Positions 42,484 through 50,214 of a DNA stretch of 64,000 nt are shown piece by piece. A program made the translations under genes and the position numbers. How positions within the stretch are numbered: the first letter of the stretch is position 1; every line of letters starts with the position of its first letter. The notes beneath the pieces were generated by a model. It saw only the letters and a program-made list of their open reading frames with translations. It was not told the origin of the DNA and made no database searches. Origin of the DNA: Tractidigestivibacter scatoligenes. Lineage in GTDB: Bacteria; Actinomycetota; Coriobacteriia; Coriobacteriales; Atopobiaceae. The stretch is from contig NZ_LOJF01000011.1 in the NCBI RefSeq assembly GCF_001494635.1, positions 232,142-296,141 of the forward strand, in the 5' to 3' direction.

Positions 42484-42516
42484 CTGCTCGACCGCCGGGA
42501 GAGTGCGGTCGAGCAG
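42484..42516 (-). terminator. hairpin after the GH3 gene
   Basis: Perfect 12-bp stem CTGCTCGACCGC / GCGGTCGAGCAG with a 9-base loop, starting 11 bases after the GH3 stop. No U run, so possibly acting with the adjacent palindrome. Confidence 0.6.
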
Positions 42517-42527
42517 GGAGGGTGGGG

Positions 42528-45002
42528 CTAGTCGGCCAGCTTGGTCAGCGGATCAACGCCGTACTTCTTCGTACGATCATCCGAAATCTGGCCAGAGTAG
42601 TTCAGACCAAAGGCAAAGTCGTAGGTGTTGCCGTCCACGTCGGTGTAGCACTCCATGTCACGAGAGATGTCCTCAAGCTGCTTCTCGACGTCAACCATAT
42701 CCTTAGGCATCTGCATCGGGAGCAGGCCAGAGGGCTCATCAAGACCGGCGACAATACGGCAAGCCGCCTCTGTAGAGCCGGACATAGAGACGAGAATGGC
42801 GTCAACCTCTGACTCAAACTCGTGGACGCACATGGGCTGAGTGATGTCGAGAATCACGATGCAGGGCTTACCGGCCTCCTTGGCAAGTGCCGCCGCCTCA
42901 AGGATCTGGTCGAGCTGGTACTCGTTGGTGATATTGGAGGTCCTGCCATAGTAGCTGCGGTTCTCAATCTCGACGCCCTTCGCAGACTCATGCTCTGCCC
43001 ACTTGGAGCCATCAGCAGGGTCACCGGCAATCGAGGTCTGGCGCACGTACTCGGAGTCCGCAGTATAGGGGCGATACTGGAGAGAGAGCGGCACATAGTT
43101 GCCGTCCTCGTCCTGAGAGGACCTGGGATCTGCGTTGCTCGGTGCCTTGGCGCAAACGAGGACATAATCGACGTCAGCGATGTCAGAAGCGGTAAGCCTC
43201 GTGAGGTCATCAAGCGTGGGAGTGGCGTTGCCGGTCTTCTCGTTAACGGGACCGGTGAGAGTATCGGCAAGCGTATCGGTAACAACGTCGAAGTACTTCT
43301 TGAGTGTTCCATCAGACAGCGGAAGCTCGCACGCCGACGGGGTCTCCGACCATCCGCCCATGAAACCGGCAGCGCGGTAAGACTTCGAGAATCGCATGGG
43401 GACGTAGACCTTGGGCTTTGCGCTCTCGGAACCAGCCTTGATAACGTTGCCGTGGTTCTTGAGCATAACGATGCCCTTGACCTGGTCGGAGAGAGCCTCT
43501 TCCTTAGTGGCGTCGTCGCCCTTGTCGACCTCGGAACGAGTAGCGTCAACGTCAATGTAGGGATCCTCAAAGATGCCGGTGTTGAAGTAGCTCAGAAGCA
43601 GACGCTTGGCGGAATTCTTAAAGTTCTCGTTTGCCTTATCCTCGCCAAGCTCTTCCTTCATGTCGTTATAAGCGGAGACAAGCAGCGTGGGGTCGTTGCA
43701 GCCGCCCATCTGGTCGACACCGACGGAGACAGACTTCGAGGCGCGCTTTGCGGGCGTCCAGACACTTGTGTCCTCAAGACCCCAGCAGGTAGCCATACCT
43801 GCGCCCGGATCGTTAAGCACCGCCCAGTCGGTGCACGCAGAGCCGGCAAAGCCAAAGCGATCGCGGAGAAGCTCGGTGACCTTGTACTTCGAGAAGCCAG
43901 AGCCAACCAGCTCGCCATACTCGTTGTCCTGGTCGAACGCGATGGTGTAGGAGGTCATGACAGATGACGCGGTGCCGGTCTTACCATCGAGTTTGAAGGC
44001 ACCATCCACGAACGGAATCATGCATGCCTCAAAGTTCTTGCCGGGATAGATGGCGAACTTGCCGCCATCCTTGTGGCCCTCTCGGCCACCCTCGCCGGGG
44101 GCCTCCGCCGGCCAGTGCTTGACCATAGCGGCAACCGAGTCCTTGCCCCAGCCAACATCGTTTCCGTTGTCATCGGTCGTGGACTGCATGCCGTCGATGA
44201 AGGCCTTGCAGGTATCACGGGAAAGTGCGGGGTCTTCACCGAAGGTACCGGAGAAGCGCGTCCAGCGGGGGTCAGACGCGACGTCGGTCTGAGGGCCAAG
44301 GAACATGGAGATGCCCATCCTGCGAAGATCGTGAGCAATTCCAGCACCAGCGCGCTTGGCGACCTCGGGGTCAAACGTAGCGGCAAGGGCGAGGTTGCCG
44401 GGCCAATCGACGCAGTTCCTGCCGTTACGAGGATCTGAGGAGAAGTTGATGGGGATCTTGTTCTCCGATGCCTCTACGTATGCCTGCATGTTATTTGCCC
44501 AAGCAGCCTGCTTAAACGCAGGGTATGCAGAAGCAGCATTGAGAACGGCACGAACGTTTCCGTCGAGGAACTGCTTCTGCTCATCGGTCACCGAGCTATC
44601 GTCCTCAACCTTGCTCTGGTGCCCAGAGAAGCACATAAGACCAGCGATCTGCTCGATAGAGAGGCGCCCAGCAAGGTCCTCGGCGCGCTCCTCAGCGGAG
44701 AGGCGCCAGTCCTCGTAGGGAACCAGCTCGCCGGTGCCCTCGAAGTCCTTGAACGCGTATCCGTCCTTCTCGATGAGCTTGAGGCCGGAGTCTGGCGAGT
44801 AGGACAGCTGCTTGCCATCGCCGTTGTCAACGATGGTGTAACCGTAGTCGGTTGCCGTCTCGGTGTAGCCGTTGCCCTTCTTGTTCGCAGCGTTGTCCGT
44901 GCTCGTCGCGGTGCCACCGGTCGAGCACCCAGCAAGCCCCGCGAGCGCCGCCGCGGCAGCCGACCCAGCAAGGAAGTTCCTGCGCGTCAGGTTGTTTCCC
45001 AT
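42528..45002 (-). CDS. Tat-exported GH3 family glycoside hydrolase lipoprotein
   Basis: An 824-residue predicted surface beta-glucosidase-type enzyme. The N-terminus is a twin-arginine signal with lipobox (TRRNFLAGSAAAAALAGLAG then C), so it is exported folded and lipid-anchored. GH3 N-terminal TIM barrel: LSIEQIAGLMCFSG, NFSSDPRNGRN, LGPQTDVASDPRWTRFSGTF, GEDPALSRDTCKAFI and MVKHWPAEAPGEGG (the KH motif). The nucleophile Asp lies in FAGSACTDWAVLNDPGAG. The C-terminal alpha/beta domain includes GIVMLKNHG and NEYQLDQILEAA. Ribosome site AGGAGAA. Sugar specificity unknown. Confidence 0.9.
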   Translation of the reverse strand: MGNNLTRRNFLAGSAAAAALAGLAGCSTGGTATSTDNAANKKGNGYTETATDYGYTIVDNGDGKQLSYSPDSGLKLIEKDGYAFKDFEGTGELVPYEDWRLSAEERAEDLAGRLSIEQIAGLMCFSGHQSKVEDDSSVTDEQKQFLDGNVRAVLNAASAYPAFKQAAWANNMQAYVEASENKIPINFSSDPRNGRNCVDWPGNLALAATFDPEVAKRAGAGIAHDLRRMGISMFLGPQTDVASDPRWTRFSGTFGEDPALSRDTCKAFIDGMQSTTDDNGNDVGWGKDSVAAMVKHWPAEAPGEGGREGHKDGGKFAIYPGKNFEACMIPFVDGAFKLDGKTGTASSVMTSYTIAFDQDNEYGELVGSGFSKYKVTELLRDRFGFAGSACTDWAVLNDPGAGMATCWGLEDTSVWTPAKRASKSVSVGVDQMGGCNDPTLLVSAYNDMKEELGEDKANENFKNSAKRLLLSYFNTGIFEDPYIDVDATRSEVDKGDDATKEEALSDQVKGIVMLKNHGNVIKAGSESAKPKVYVPMRFSKSYRAAGFMGGWSETPSACELPLSDGTLKKYFDVVTDTLADTLTGPVNEKTGNATPTLDDLTRLTASDIADVDYVLVCAKAPSNADPRSSQDEDGNYVPLSLQYRPYTADSEYVRQTSIAGDPADGSKWAEHESAKGVEIENRSYYGRTSNITNEYQLDQILEAAALAKEAGKPCIVILDITQPMCVHEFESEVDAILVSMSGSTEAACRIVAGLDEPSGLLPMQMPKDMVDVEKQLEDISRDMECYTDVDGNTYDFAFGLNYSGQISDDRTKKYGVDPLTKLAD

Positions 45003-45142
45003 TCTTTCTCCTCTTGTCGTGCGGTCCCCCTCCCACAGGGGGCCGCAGCCTTCCCTCCGCACGGCCATGTGGCCGTGGCGATTCCCGCGTAGCGTTAGGA
45101 CCTACGGGCACGGCGCTCCCAACGCCCGCCCACGTGGCCCAT

Positions 45143-45169
45143 GAGACAAAGGGAAACTCCCTTTGTCTC
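45143..45169. repeat. GAGACAAAGGGA palindrome, copy 2
   Basis: Perfect 12-bp arms GAGACAAAGGGA / TCCCTTTGTCTC around AAC, immediately after the lipoprotein stop (45177), in the terminator position for that gene. Confidence 0.9.
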
Positions 45170-45176
45170 CATGCTG

Positions 45177-45668
45177 TTAGCCGTAGAAGTCGAAGTTGAT
45201 GGTGTCGAAGTCGGCGATGTCGAAGTCGGCGGCGTTGCCCTCGAGCGTGTTCTTGTCGACGACCTTGAGCGTGATGTCCTTGGACGAGAGGTGCAGCGTG
45301 ATCTCGTCCTTCGTGCCCTCCCAGGTGCCCGTGTCGGTGAGGAGGTCGGCGTGTGCCTCGAGGGGCTTGACCTCGCAGGTGCCGTCATCGTTAAGGTTCA
45401 CATCGAGCATCTGCTCACTGCCGCCGGCGGTGCCGTAGACGGTCTGGCCGGTGATCTCGACGGAGCCGCGCCACTGGCCGGCGTAGGCCTTGTTGGCGTC
45501 GAACTCGGAGCTGGAGCTGTCCTTTGACGAGCTGGAGGTCGTGCTCGTGCTGCTCGTGGTCGTGGAGGACGACGAGCTGGTAGACGAGGTCGACGAGCCA
45601 CCGCAGGCTGCGAGCGGCATGCAGAGCGTTGCGGCAAGCAGACCCGCAACCAGTACCTGCTTCTTCAT
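45177..45668 (-). CDS. small secreted lipoprotein of unknown function
   Basis: A 163-residue lipoprotein: signal peptide KKQVLVAGLLAATLCMPLAA followed by the lipobox Cys and GG, a Ser/Thr linker of about 35 residues, then a domain of about 110 residues. That domain looks beta-rich (AYAGQWRGSVEITGQTVYG, LDVNLNDDGTCEVKPLEAHA, DEITLHLSSKDITLKVVDKN), suggesting a small barrel such as a lipocalin-like fold. No family recognised. Ribosome site AAGGAA before the ATG. Followed by the GAGACAAAGGGA palindrome. Confidence 0.85.
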   Translation of the reverse strand: MKKQVLVAGLLAATLCMPLAACGGSSTSSTSSSSSTTTSSTSTTSSSSKDSSSSEFDANKAYAGQWRGSVEITGQTVYGTAGGSEQMLDVNLNDDGTCEVKPLEAHADLLTDTGTWEGTKDEITLHLSSKDITLKVVDKNTLEGNAADFDIADFDTINFDFYG

Positions 45669-45881
45669 GCTAGGTTCCTTCCCCTCTGGCCGGGACCATC
45701 CCGGCCATCCCGCGCATCGGTATTCGGTGCGCCTTGCTCGAGAGTCATTACAAATCGATGACGCCTCGAATGAGGGGAACCGTACTAACCTGTCGAATTT
45801 CTGGCGTGTCCTGCATCCTGAAACGGCGGACGGAAGGGCCAAGCGGTGGCGAGAGAGGCGGCGAGCGGTATTTCTCGGCGC

Positions 45882-47312
45882 CTACGCCTTGCCGGGAGCG
45901 TCGTTTTTGGTGGGATCGGCGCCGTTCGCGGCAGCGTCCGCGCCGGCAGCACCTGCGGTGCCCTTCTCGCCCGTATCCACCGGCTTGGGTTGAAGCCCTG
46001 CCCGGTCGCGCGCCGTGGCCTCAATGCGCCAGGCCTCCCAACCGCGGGGGCTGGGGTGATAGAACGCACCGCGCTCGAGGCCCTGGGGCAGGTAGCGCTG
46101 CTCCACCCAGCCAGCGGGATAGTTGTGGGGGTAGAGGTAGGGACCGTACTCGTCGGAGCCGGGACGATGCCTGTCGCGCAGGTAGCTGGGCACCTCCCGG
46201 CGCGGCCCCTCGCGGACCTCCTTCAGCGCAGCGTCAATGCCCGCCTCGGCGGCATTGGACTTGGGCGCGAGCGCCATGTACTCCACGGCCTGCGCGAGGT
46301 TGATGCGACACTCCGGAAGGCCGATGACCTCGGTTGCCTTGAACGCCGCCTCAGCAACGAGAAGCGCCTGCGGATCTGCATTGCCAATGTCCTCCGAGGC
46401 CAGGATGAAGATGCGCCGCGCGATGAACTTGGGGTCCTCCCCCGCGTCGAGCATGCGCGCCAGCCAATAGAGCGCCGCGTCAGGGTCGCTTCCACGCATG
46501 GACTTGATGAAGGCAGAGATGATGTCGTAGTGCATGTCGCCGGACTTGTCGTAGGACAGACCGTGGCGTGGGTTGGCCTCAAGCACGTGGGCTCGCGTGA
46601 TGCGCACGGGCTCCTCCGGCGTGGCCGTACCGGCCGGCGCGGCCATCTGGCTCGCCAGCTCAAGCGAGGTGAGAGACGCCCGACCGTCGCCGCCAGCAAG
46701 GGTGACGATCTCCTCGAGCGCGTCGTCATCGAGGGTGAAGGCGCCCTTGAGGCCATACTCCGAGGTGACTGCGCGGCGCACGATAGTGCGGATGGAGTCA
46801 TCATCGAGCGGCTCAAGTTCCACCACGCGAGAGCGCGATAGCAGTGCGGAGTTCACCTCGAAGTAGGGGTTCTCGGTTGTAGCGCCCACCAGGACCACGG
46901 TGCGGTCCTCCACGGCGTGCAGCAGCGCGTCCTGCTGCGAGCGGTTGAAGCGGTGTATCTCGTCCACAAAGAGGATTGTGCGACGGCCAAGGGAGAGCAG
47001 GCGGCTCTCGGCGGCCTCAATCTCGCGCCGGAGGTCCTTCACGGTACCCGTGACGGCCGAGACCTCGACAAACTCCGCGTGCGTTGAGTTGGCGATAATG
47101 CGCGCCAGCGTGGTCTTTCCCGTACCAGCAGGGCCGTAGAGAATCACCGAGGAGAGCGTGTCGTGCTCGATTGCCGTGCGCAGCCAGCTGCCGGGACCAA
47201 CGGCCTCGGTCTGGCCCACGTATTCCTCGAGGGTCTGCGGACGCATGCGCGCGGCGAGCGGGGCGTTCATCGTGCGCTTGTAGTGCTCTATGTTGGTGAA
47301 GAGGTTGTCCAT
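45882..47312 (-). CDS. rarA: replication-associated recombination ATPase RarA (MgsA)
   Basis: AAA+ ATPase of 476 residues acting at stalled forks. Motifs: ARMRPQTLEEYVGQ, Walker A ILYGPAGTGKTTLARIIA, Walker B ILFVDEIHRFNRSQQDALL, sensor region LVGATTENPYFEVNSALLSR. The C-terminal tetramerisation region has YDIISAFIKSMRGSDPDAAL, IFILASEDIGNADPQAL and YLYPHNYPAGWVEQRYLP. The last 30 residues are an Ala/Gly/Asp-rich extension. The ATG (MDNLFTNIEHYK) has no ribosome site; a TACAAT box ends 7 bases before it, so the mRNA is probably leaderless. Confidence 0.95.
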   Translation of the reverse strand: MDNLFTNIEHYKRTMNAPLAARMRPQTLEEYVGQTEAVGPGSWLRTAIEHDTLSSVILYGPAGTGKTTLARIIANSTHAEFVEVSAVTGTVKDLRREIEAAESRLLSLGRRTILFVDEIHRFNRSQQDALLHAVEDRTVVLVGATTENPYFEVNSALLSRSRVVELEPLDDDSIRTIVRRAVTSEYGLKGAFTLDDDALEEIVTLAGGDGRASLTSLELASQMAAPAGTATPEEPVRITRAHVLEANPRHGLSYDKSGDMHYDIISAFIKSMRGSDPDAALYWLARMLDAGEDPKFIARRIFILASEDIGNADPQALLVAEAAFKATEVIGLPECRINLAQAVEYMALAPKSNAAEAGIDAALKEVREGPRREVPSYLRDRHRPGSDEYGPYLYPHNYPAGWVEQRYLPQGLERGAFYHPSPRGWEAWRIEATARDRAGLQPKPVDTGEKGTAGAAGADAAANGADPTKNDAPGKA

Positions 47313-47319
47313 GCAAGCG

Positions 47320-47325
47320 ATTGTA
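47320..47325 (-). promoter_or_regulatory. rarA -10 box giving a probable leaderless transcript
   Basis: TACAAT on the minus strand in GGGCTACAATCGCTTGCATG. The ATG begins 8 bases after the last T, where transcription would start, and no purine-rich ribosome site lies between. Confidence 0.6.
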
Positions 47326-47360
47326 GCCCAGGGGCGACAAAATTGATGGCTTGGCAAAAC

Positions 47361-47451
47361 TGCGGCTTAATTGCAGTTAGACAAAAAGGTACAAGCCTTC
47401 TACCTGCGGTTTTTCTCGGCATCACCTCACAGAGACTGCAATTAAGCCGCA
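47361..47451. repeat. 91-bp inverted-repeat element with CCGCAGGTA core (copy 3)
   Basis: Perfect 16-bp arms TGCGGCTTAATTGCAG (47361-47376) and CTGCAATTAAGCCGCA (47436-47451). The interior, read on the minus strand, has CCGAGAAAAACCGCAGGTAG then AAGGCTTG, aligning with copies 1 and 4. It lies in the divergent gap between rarA (minus) and the amidotransferase (plus). Confidence 0.85.
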
Positions 47452-47504
47452 CATTTCTCGAGACGGACTGTTCTCGGCTAGAGACGGGGTGTCCTCGGCA
47501 CCAA

Positions 47505-47619
47505 AGCTACCCTCGCCAGGCTCTTCTCGACGCCCGGTCCTTCGCTCCAGATCCTTCGCTGCAGGTCATTCGCTCCTGGCCATTCTCGCTTGGCTCTTCT
47601 CGGCCGGCTCCTCGTTCCG
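47505..47619 (+). repeat. degenerate 14-bp tandem repeats upstream of the amidotransferase
   Basis: Six consecutive 14-bp units from 47536: GGTCCTTCGCTCCA, GATCCTTCGCTGCA, GGTCATTCGCTCCT, GGCCATTCTCGCTT, GGCTCTTCTCGGCC and GGCTCCTCGTTCCG. A 17-base and another 14-base version precede them. No reading frame is conserved. Together with the element at 47361 this fills most of 47313-47713. Confidence 0.6.
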
Positions 47620-47713
47620 GCGCGTTCGTTTTTTCTGTATTGGCAACCCAAACAGATCGAGGCACCTTTGGTCGGCTAAGGTATCCACCGGAAGGTCGCG
47701 CAGGGGAGGAAAC

Positions 47714-48499
47714 ATGACAATCGCAGCCACAAGGCCGCTCATCGGCATCACGTCTAGGCCCCGGGAGGACCCCGAGAACCCAAACTGGACCATGACGGAT
47801 GACCACTACGCTGCTTCGGTGGCAGATGCGGGAGGCATCCCGGTGGCTCTCCCCTACACCATCCCCTTTGGCTTTGACGCAACCAGCCTGGTCCCCGACA
47901 TCGTGCGTCGCCTTGACGGCATCCTCTTCACGGGCGGTGGCGACATTGCCGACTGCTCCTTTGGAGGCAACGCCTACGCACCGGAGAGCCACTCGCAGAT
48001 CTCGCTCACCTGCGCTGCGCGCGACGCCTTCGAGTGGGCGCTCATGCGCGCATGCTGGGACGCCGACGTTCCGGTGCTTGGCATCTGCCGCGGCATGCAG
48101 GTCATGAACGTGACCCTTGGCGGCACACTTGTGCGCGACATCAACGACTACCCCACCAAGACCATCGTCCACAGAAGGCTCGACCAGCCAGACACCCCCG
48201 TCCACCACGTGCGCATTGCCGAGACGAGCCGCCTGGCAAAGATTCTGGGGTTCACCTCGGGCGAGGTGAACTCGCTCCACCACGAGGCAATCTGCAAGCA
48301 AGCGCCCGAGGGGCACGTTGTTGCGTGGGCCGAGGACGGCACGCCGGAGGGCTTGGAGTTTGCCGAGAAGACCTTCTTTTTGGGCGTGCAGTGGCATCCC
48401 GAGAAGCTGCGCACGCAGTCGCAGCTCTTCAGTGCCTTCGTCGATGCCGCGCGCGAGCACGGCGCGGCGGAGCGCGCAACACAGGCATCTTCACTGTAG
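47714..48499 (+). CDS. class I glutamine amidotransferase-like / gamma-glutamyl-GABA hydrolase family (peptidase C26)
   Basis: A 261-residue hydrolase of the PuuD-like C26 family, which removes gamma-linked glutamate from small molecules. The nucleophile Cys is in VPVLGICRGMQVMNVTLGGT, the active-site His/Glu in FLGVQWHPEKLR, and FTGGGDIADCSF is typical of the family; VNSLHHEAICKQ is also present. The ATG (MTIAATRPLIG) has GGGGAGGAAAC directly upstream; a longer frame upstream runs through the tandem repeats and is discounted. One of two plus-strand genes here, divergent from rarA and convergent with the dGTPase gene. Substrate unknown. Confidence 0.88.
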   Translation: MTIAATRPLIGITSRPREDPENPNWTMTDDHYAASVADAGGIPVALPYTIPFGFDATSLVPDIVRRLDGILFTGGGDIADCSFGGNAYAPESHSQISLTCAARDAFEWALMRACWDADVPVLGICRGMQVMNVTLGGTLVRDINDYPTKTIVHRRLDQPDTPVHHVRIAETSRLAKILGFTSGEVNSLHHEAICKQAPEGHVVAWAEDGTPEGLEFAEKTFFLGVQWHPEKLRTQSQLFSAFVDAAREHGAAERATQASSL

Positions 48500-48510
48500 T
48501 GAAGGTTTTT
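48489..48510 (+). terminator. terminator hairpin overlapping the amidotransferase stop codon
   Basis: CTTCACT, GT and AGTGAAG form a hairpin followed by GTTTTT on the plus strand. The TAG stop codon is in the hairpin itself. Confidence 0.7.
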
Positions 48511-48529
48511 GCCTCTCCGCAAGCAATAT

Positions 48530-48545
48530 CTTCACTGTAGTGAAG
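48530..48545. repeat. second copy of the CTTCACT/AGTGAAG hairpin
   Basis: Identical 16-base hairpin 41 bases after the first, with similar flanks (ATCTTCACTGTAGTGAAGG in both). It is followed by GCTTT and lies just before the stop of the convergent dGTPase gene, so it may serve as a back-up terminator or a paired operator. Confidence 0.6.
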
Positions 48546-48571
48546 GCTTTAGCCCCGCAGCCGCCCACGCC

Positions 48572-49813
48572 TTACGGGCGTACGCCCTCGAAGTACCCGC
48601 GCCGTGGGAAGAGCTCGCGCGCCTTGGGGAAGAGCTCCGAGCACGTAGCCATGAAGTAGTCGTCCGTCATCGACGAGATGAAGTCCACCACCGCAAGGTC
48701 TGGGTCTGTCTCCCAGTCATACGTGCGGCCATAGGGCGCGAGGTGGCGCCCCAGCGGCTCGATGTGGTGGCGGAAGATGGCGGCGGCCTCGTCACCTGCG
48801 CGAAGAGCCTCGAGCTCGTGGTCGTAGAGCAGCGAGAAGAGCTCCGAGACGCCGCGAGAGAAGTCCCCGTTGACCTCCGAGGCGCCGTAGATCTTCTCGT
48901 AGTTCTCGCGCTTTGCTCGGCGCATCTCGGCAAAGCCCTCCTCGCTCATCTCAATGCGCGGCTTGCCCAAGCTGTTCTCGACCACGTCAGCGACGAAGGC
49001 CCCCAGTGCCCAGGCGTTGTATGCCCCGCCAAGGCCGTCATCGAAGCTCTTCTCAGTGCAAAGACCAGCGCGAATGGCGTCCTGGCGGTCCTTGCCCACG
49101 TAGGCGATGATGTCCGAGACGCGCACCACGCAGCCCTCAAGCGTCATAGGACGCAAGCGCGCAATAGCTGGGCCACCCTTCTCCCAGCACTCCTCCACCC
49201 CACGGTCAAACTCATCGAAGCCATCGAGGTTGCTTGTCTCAAAAACCTGCTGCTCGAACTCGCCGTTGTGGCAGATCACGCCATCCAGCGTCTGGAGTGC
49301 GAGGTTCCTGCCATAGGTGACGTCGAGCACGCGAACGCTCTGCACGTTGTGCGCAAAGAAGCGGCCGGTGCGGGCATGGTAGACGTCGTTTAGGAAGCGC
49401 TCGCCTGCGTGGCCAAAAGGCGTGTGGCCAATATCGTGGCCAAGCGCGATTGCCTCGATAAGGTCAAGGTTGAGGCCGAGGGCAGCGCCAATGTCTCTGG
49501 CCACGCGCGCGACGAGCTGCACATGCAGGCCGCGGCGGGCCAAGTCATCATCCGCACGAAACGAGAAGACCTGGGTCTTTCCGGCAAGTCGGTTGTACGC
49601 GGACATGTGCATAATCTTCTCGGAATCGCGCACAAAGGCCGGTCGCAAGACGCTCTCCTGGTCACGCTCGGTCTTGTCGCGGCGAAGTGCGGCTGCATTG
49701 GGCGTGGCAAATGGCGAGAGGACCCCGCTTGCGCGACGGTCTGCGATGGCCTGCTGCACCTGGGGAGAGAGCTGCCCCGTGAGGTGAGGCGCGAGCTTGT
49801 TGGTGACTTCCAT
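48572..49813 (-). CDS. HD-domain dGTP triphosphohydrolase-like protein
   Basis: HD-superfamily protein of 413 residues related to dGTPase, which hydrolyses dGTP to deoxyguanosine and triphosphate. The HD metal motif is ALGHDIGHTPFGHAGERFLN; RDSEKIMHMSAYNRLAGKTQ with VFSFRADDD matches the nucleotide-binding start of dGTPase proteins. VVRVSDIIAYVGKDRQDAIR carries the later Asp ligand. The ATG (MEVTNKLAPHLTG) has GGAGG upstream. Short form (about 400 residues) as in Gram-positives, not the 500-residue E. coli Dgt. Confidence 0.9.
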   Translation of the reverse strand: MEVTNKLAPHLTGQLSPQVQQAIADRRASGVLSPFATPNAAALRRDKTERDQESVLRPAFVRDSEKIMHMSAYNRLAGKTQVFSFRADDDLARRGLHVQLVARVARDIGAALGLNLDLIEAIALGHDIGHTPFGHAGERFLNDVYHARTGRFFAHNVQSVRVLDVTYGRNLALQTLDGVICHNGEFEQQVFETSNLDGFDEFDRGVEECWEKGGPAIARLRPMTLEGCVVRVSDIIAYVGKDRQDAIRAGLCTEKSFDDGLGGAYNAWALGAFVADVVENSLGKPRIEMSEEGFAEMRRAKRENYEKIYGASEVNGDFSRGVSELFSLLYDHELEALRAGDEAAAIFRHHIEPLGRHLAPYGRTYDWETDPDLAVVDFISSMTDDYFMATCSELFPKARELFPRRGYFEGVRP

Positions 49814-49939
49814 GGCTGCCTCCTGCGAGTTGTTTATCGAGGCAGATTCTAGCAAGGCCGCGCGACAGTAATTAGAGCGGCGAGAAGGACGCCGGGCCGC
49901 ATGGAGAACGCCATGCCGAACGGAGGTCGTAGGCCGGTT

Positions 49940-50048
49940 CTGGAAAACTGCGACTTAATAGCAGTTAGCCTCGTGCGTCGATGAGAGAAACCGCAGGTAA
50001 GGGGCAAGTGGCTTCTCGTTTGACGGCTATTAAGTCGCAGTTTTCCAG
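49940..50048. repeat. 109-bp inverted-repeat element with CCGCAGGTA core (copy 4)
   Basis: Perfect 23-bp arms (49940-49962 and 50026-50048), starting CTGGAAAACTGCGACTTAAT. The interior has ATGAGAGAAACCGCAGGTAA then GGGGCAAG and CTTCTCG, aligning with copies 1 and 3. It lies between the dGTPase start and the ATP-grasp stop. Confidence 0.9.
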
Positions 50049-50087
50049 AGTCATAGGTGTCTCTCGCCGACACAACTGCATGAAAAT

Positions 50088-50176
50088 GCTGCTCCGGCGC
50101 CAAATTGACGCCGGAGCAGCAACTTTGTACGTGATTCCTGCGATAACGTGCCTCGGGCGTCAAGCCGGCACCAGAG
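50088..50176 (-). repeat. hairpin-spacer repeat array R6 (two units, inverted orientation)
   Basis: A 12-bp stem GCTGCTCCGGCG / CGCCGGAGCAGC (50088-50120) and a second, imperfect dyad CTCGGGCGTC / GGCACCAGAG (50152-50176). The spacer GTACGTGATTCCTGCGATAA is the reverse complement of the spacer in R1-R4. Confidence 0.8.
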
Positions 50177-50185
50177 AGAGCGTCG

Positions 50186-50214
50186 TGAGACAAAGGGAAA
50201 CTCCCTTTGTCTCA
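50186..50214. repeat. GAGACAAAGGGA palindrome, copy 3, overlapping a stop codon
   Basis: Perfect 13-bp arms TGAGACAAAGGGA and TCCCTTTGTCTCA around AAC. The TGA stop of the ATP-grasp gene (50212-50214) is part of the palindrome. Confidence 0.9.

Noticed and set aside
47489..47713. N-terminal extension of the amidotransferase
   Set aside because: The upstream frame translates the 14-bp repeats into Arg/Ser/Leu-rich sequence, and a strong ribosome site precedes the ATG at 47714.
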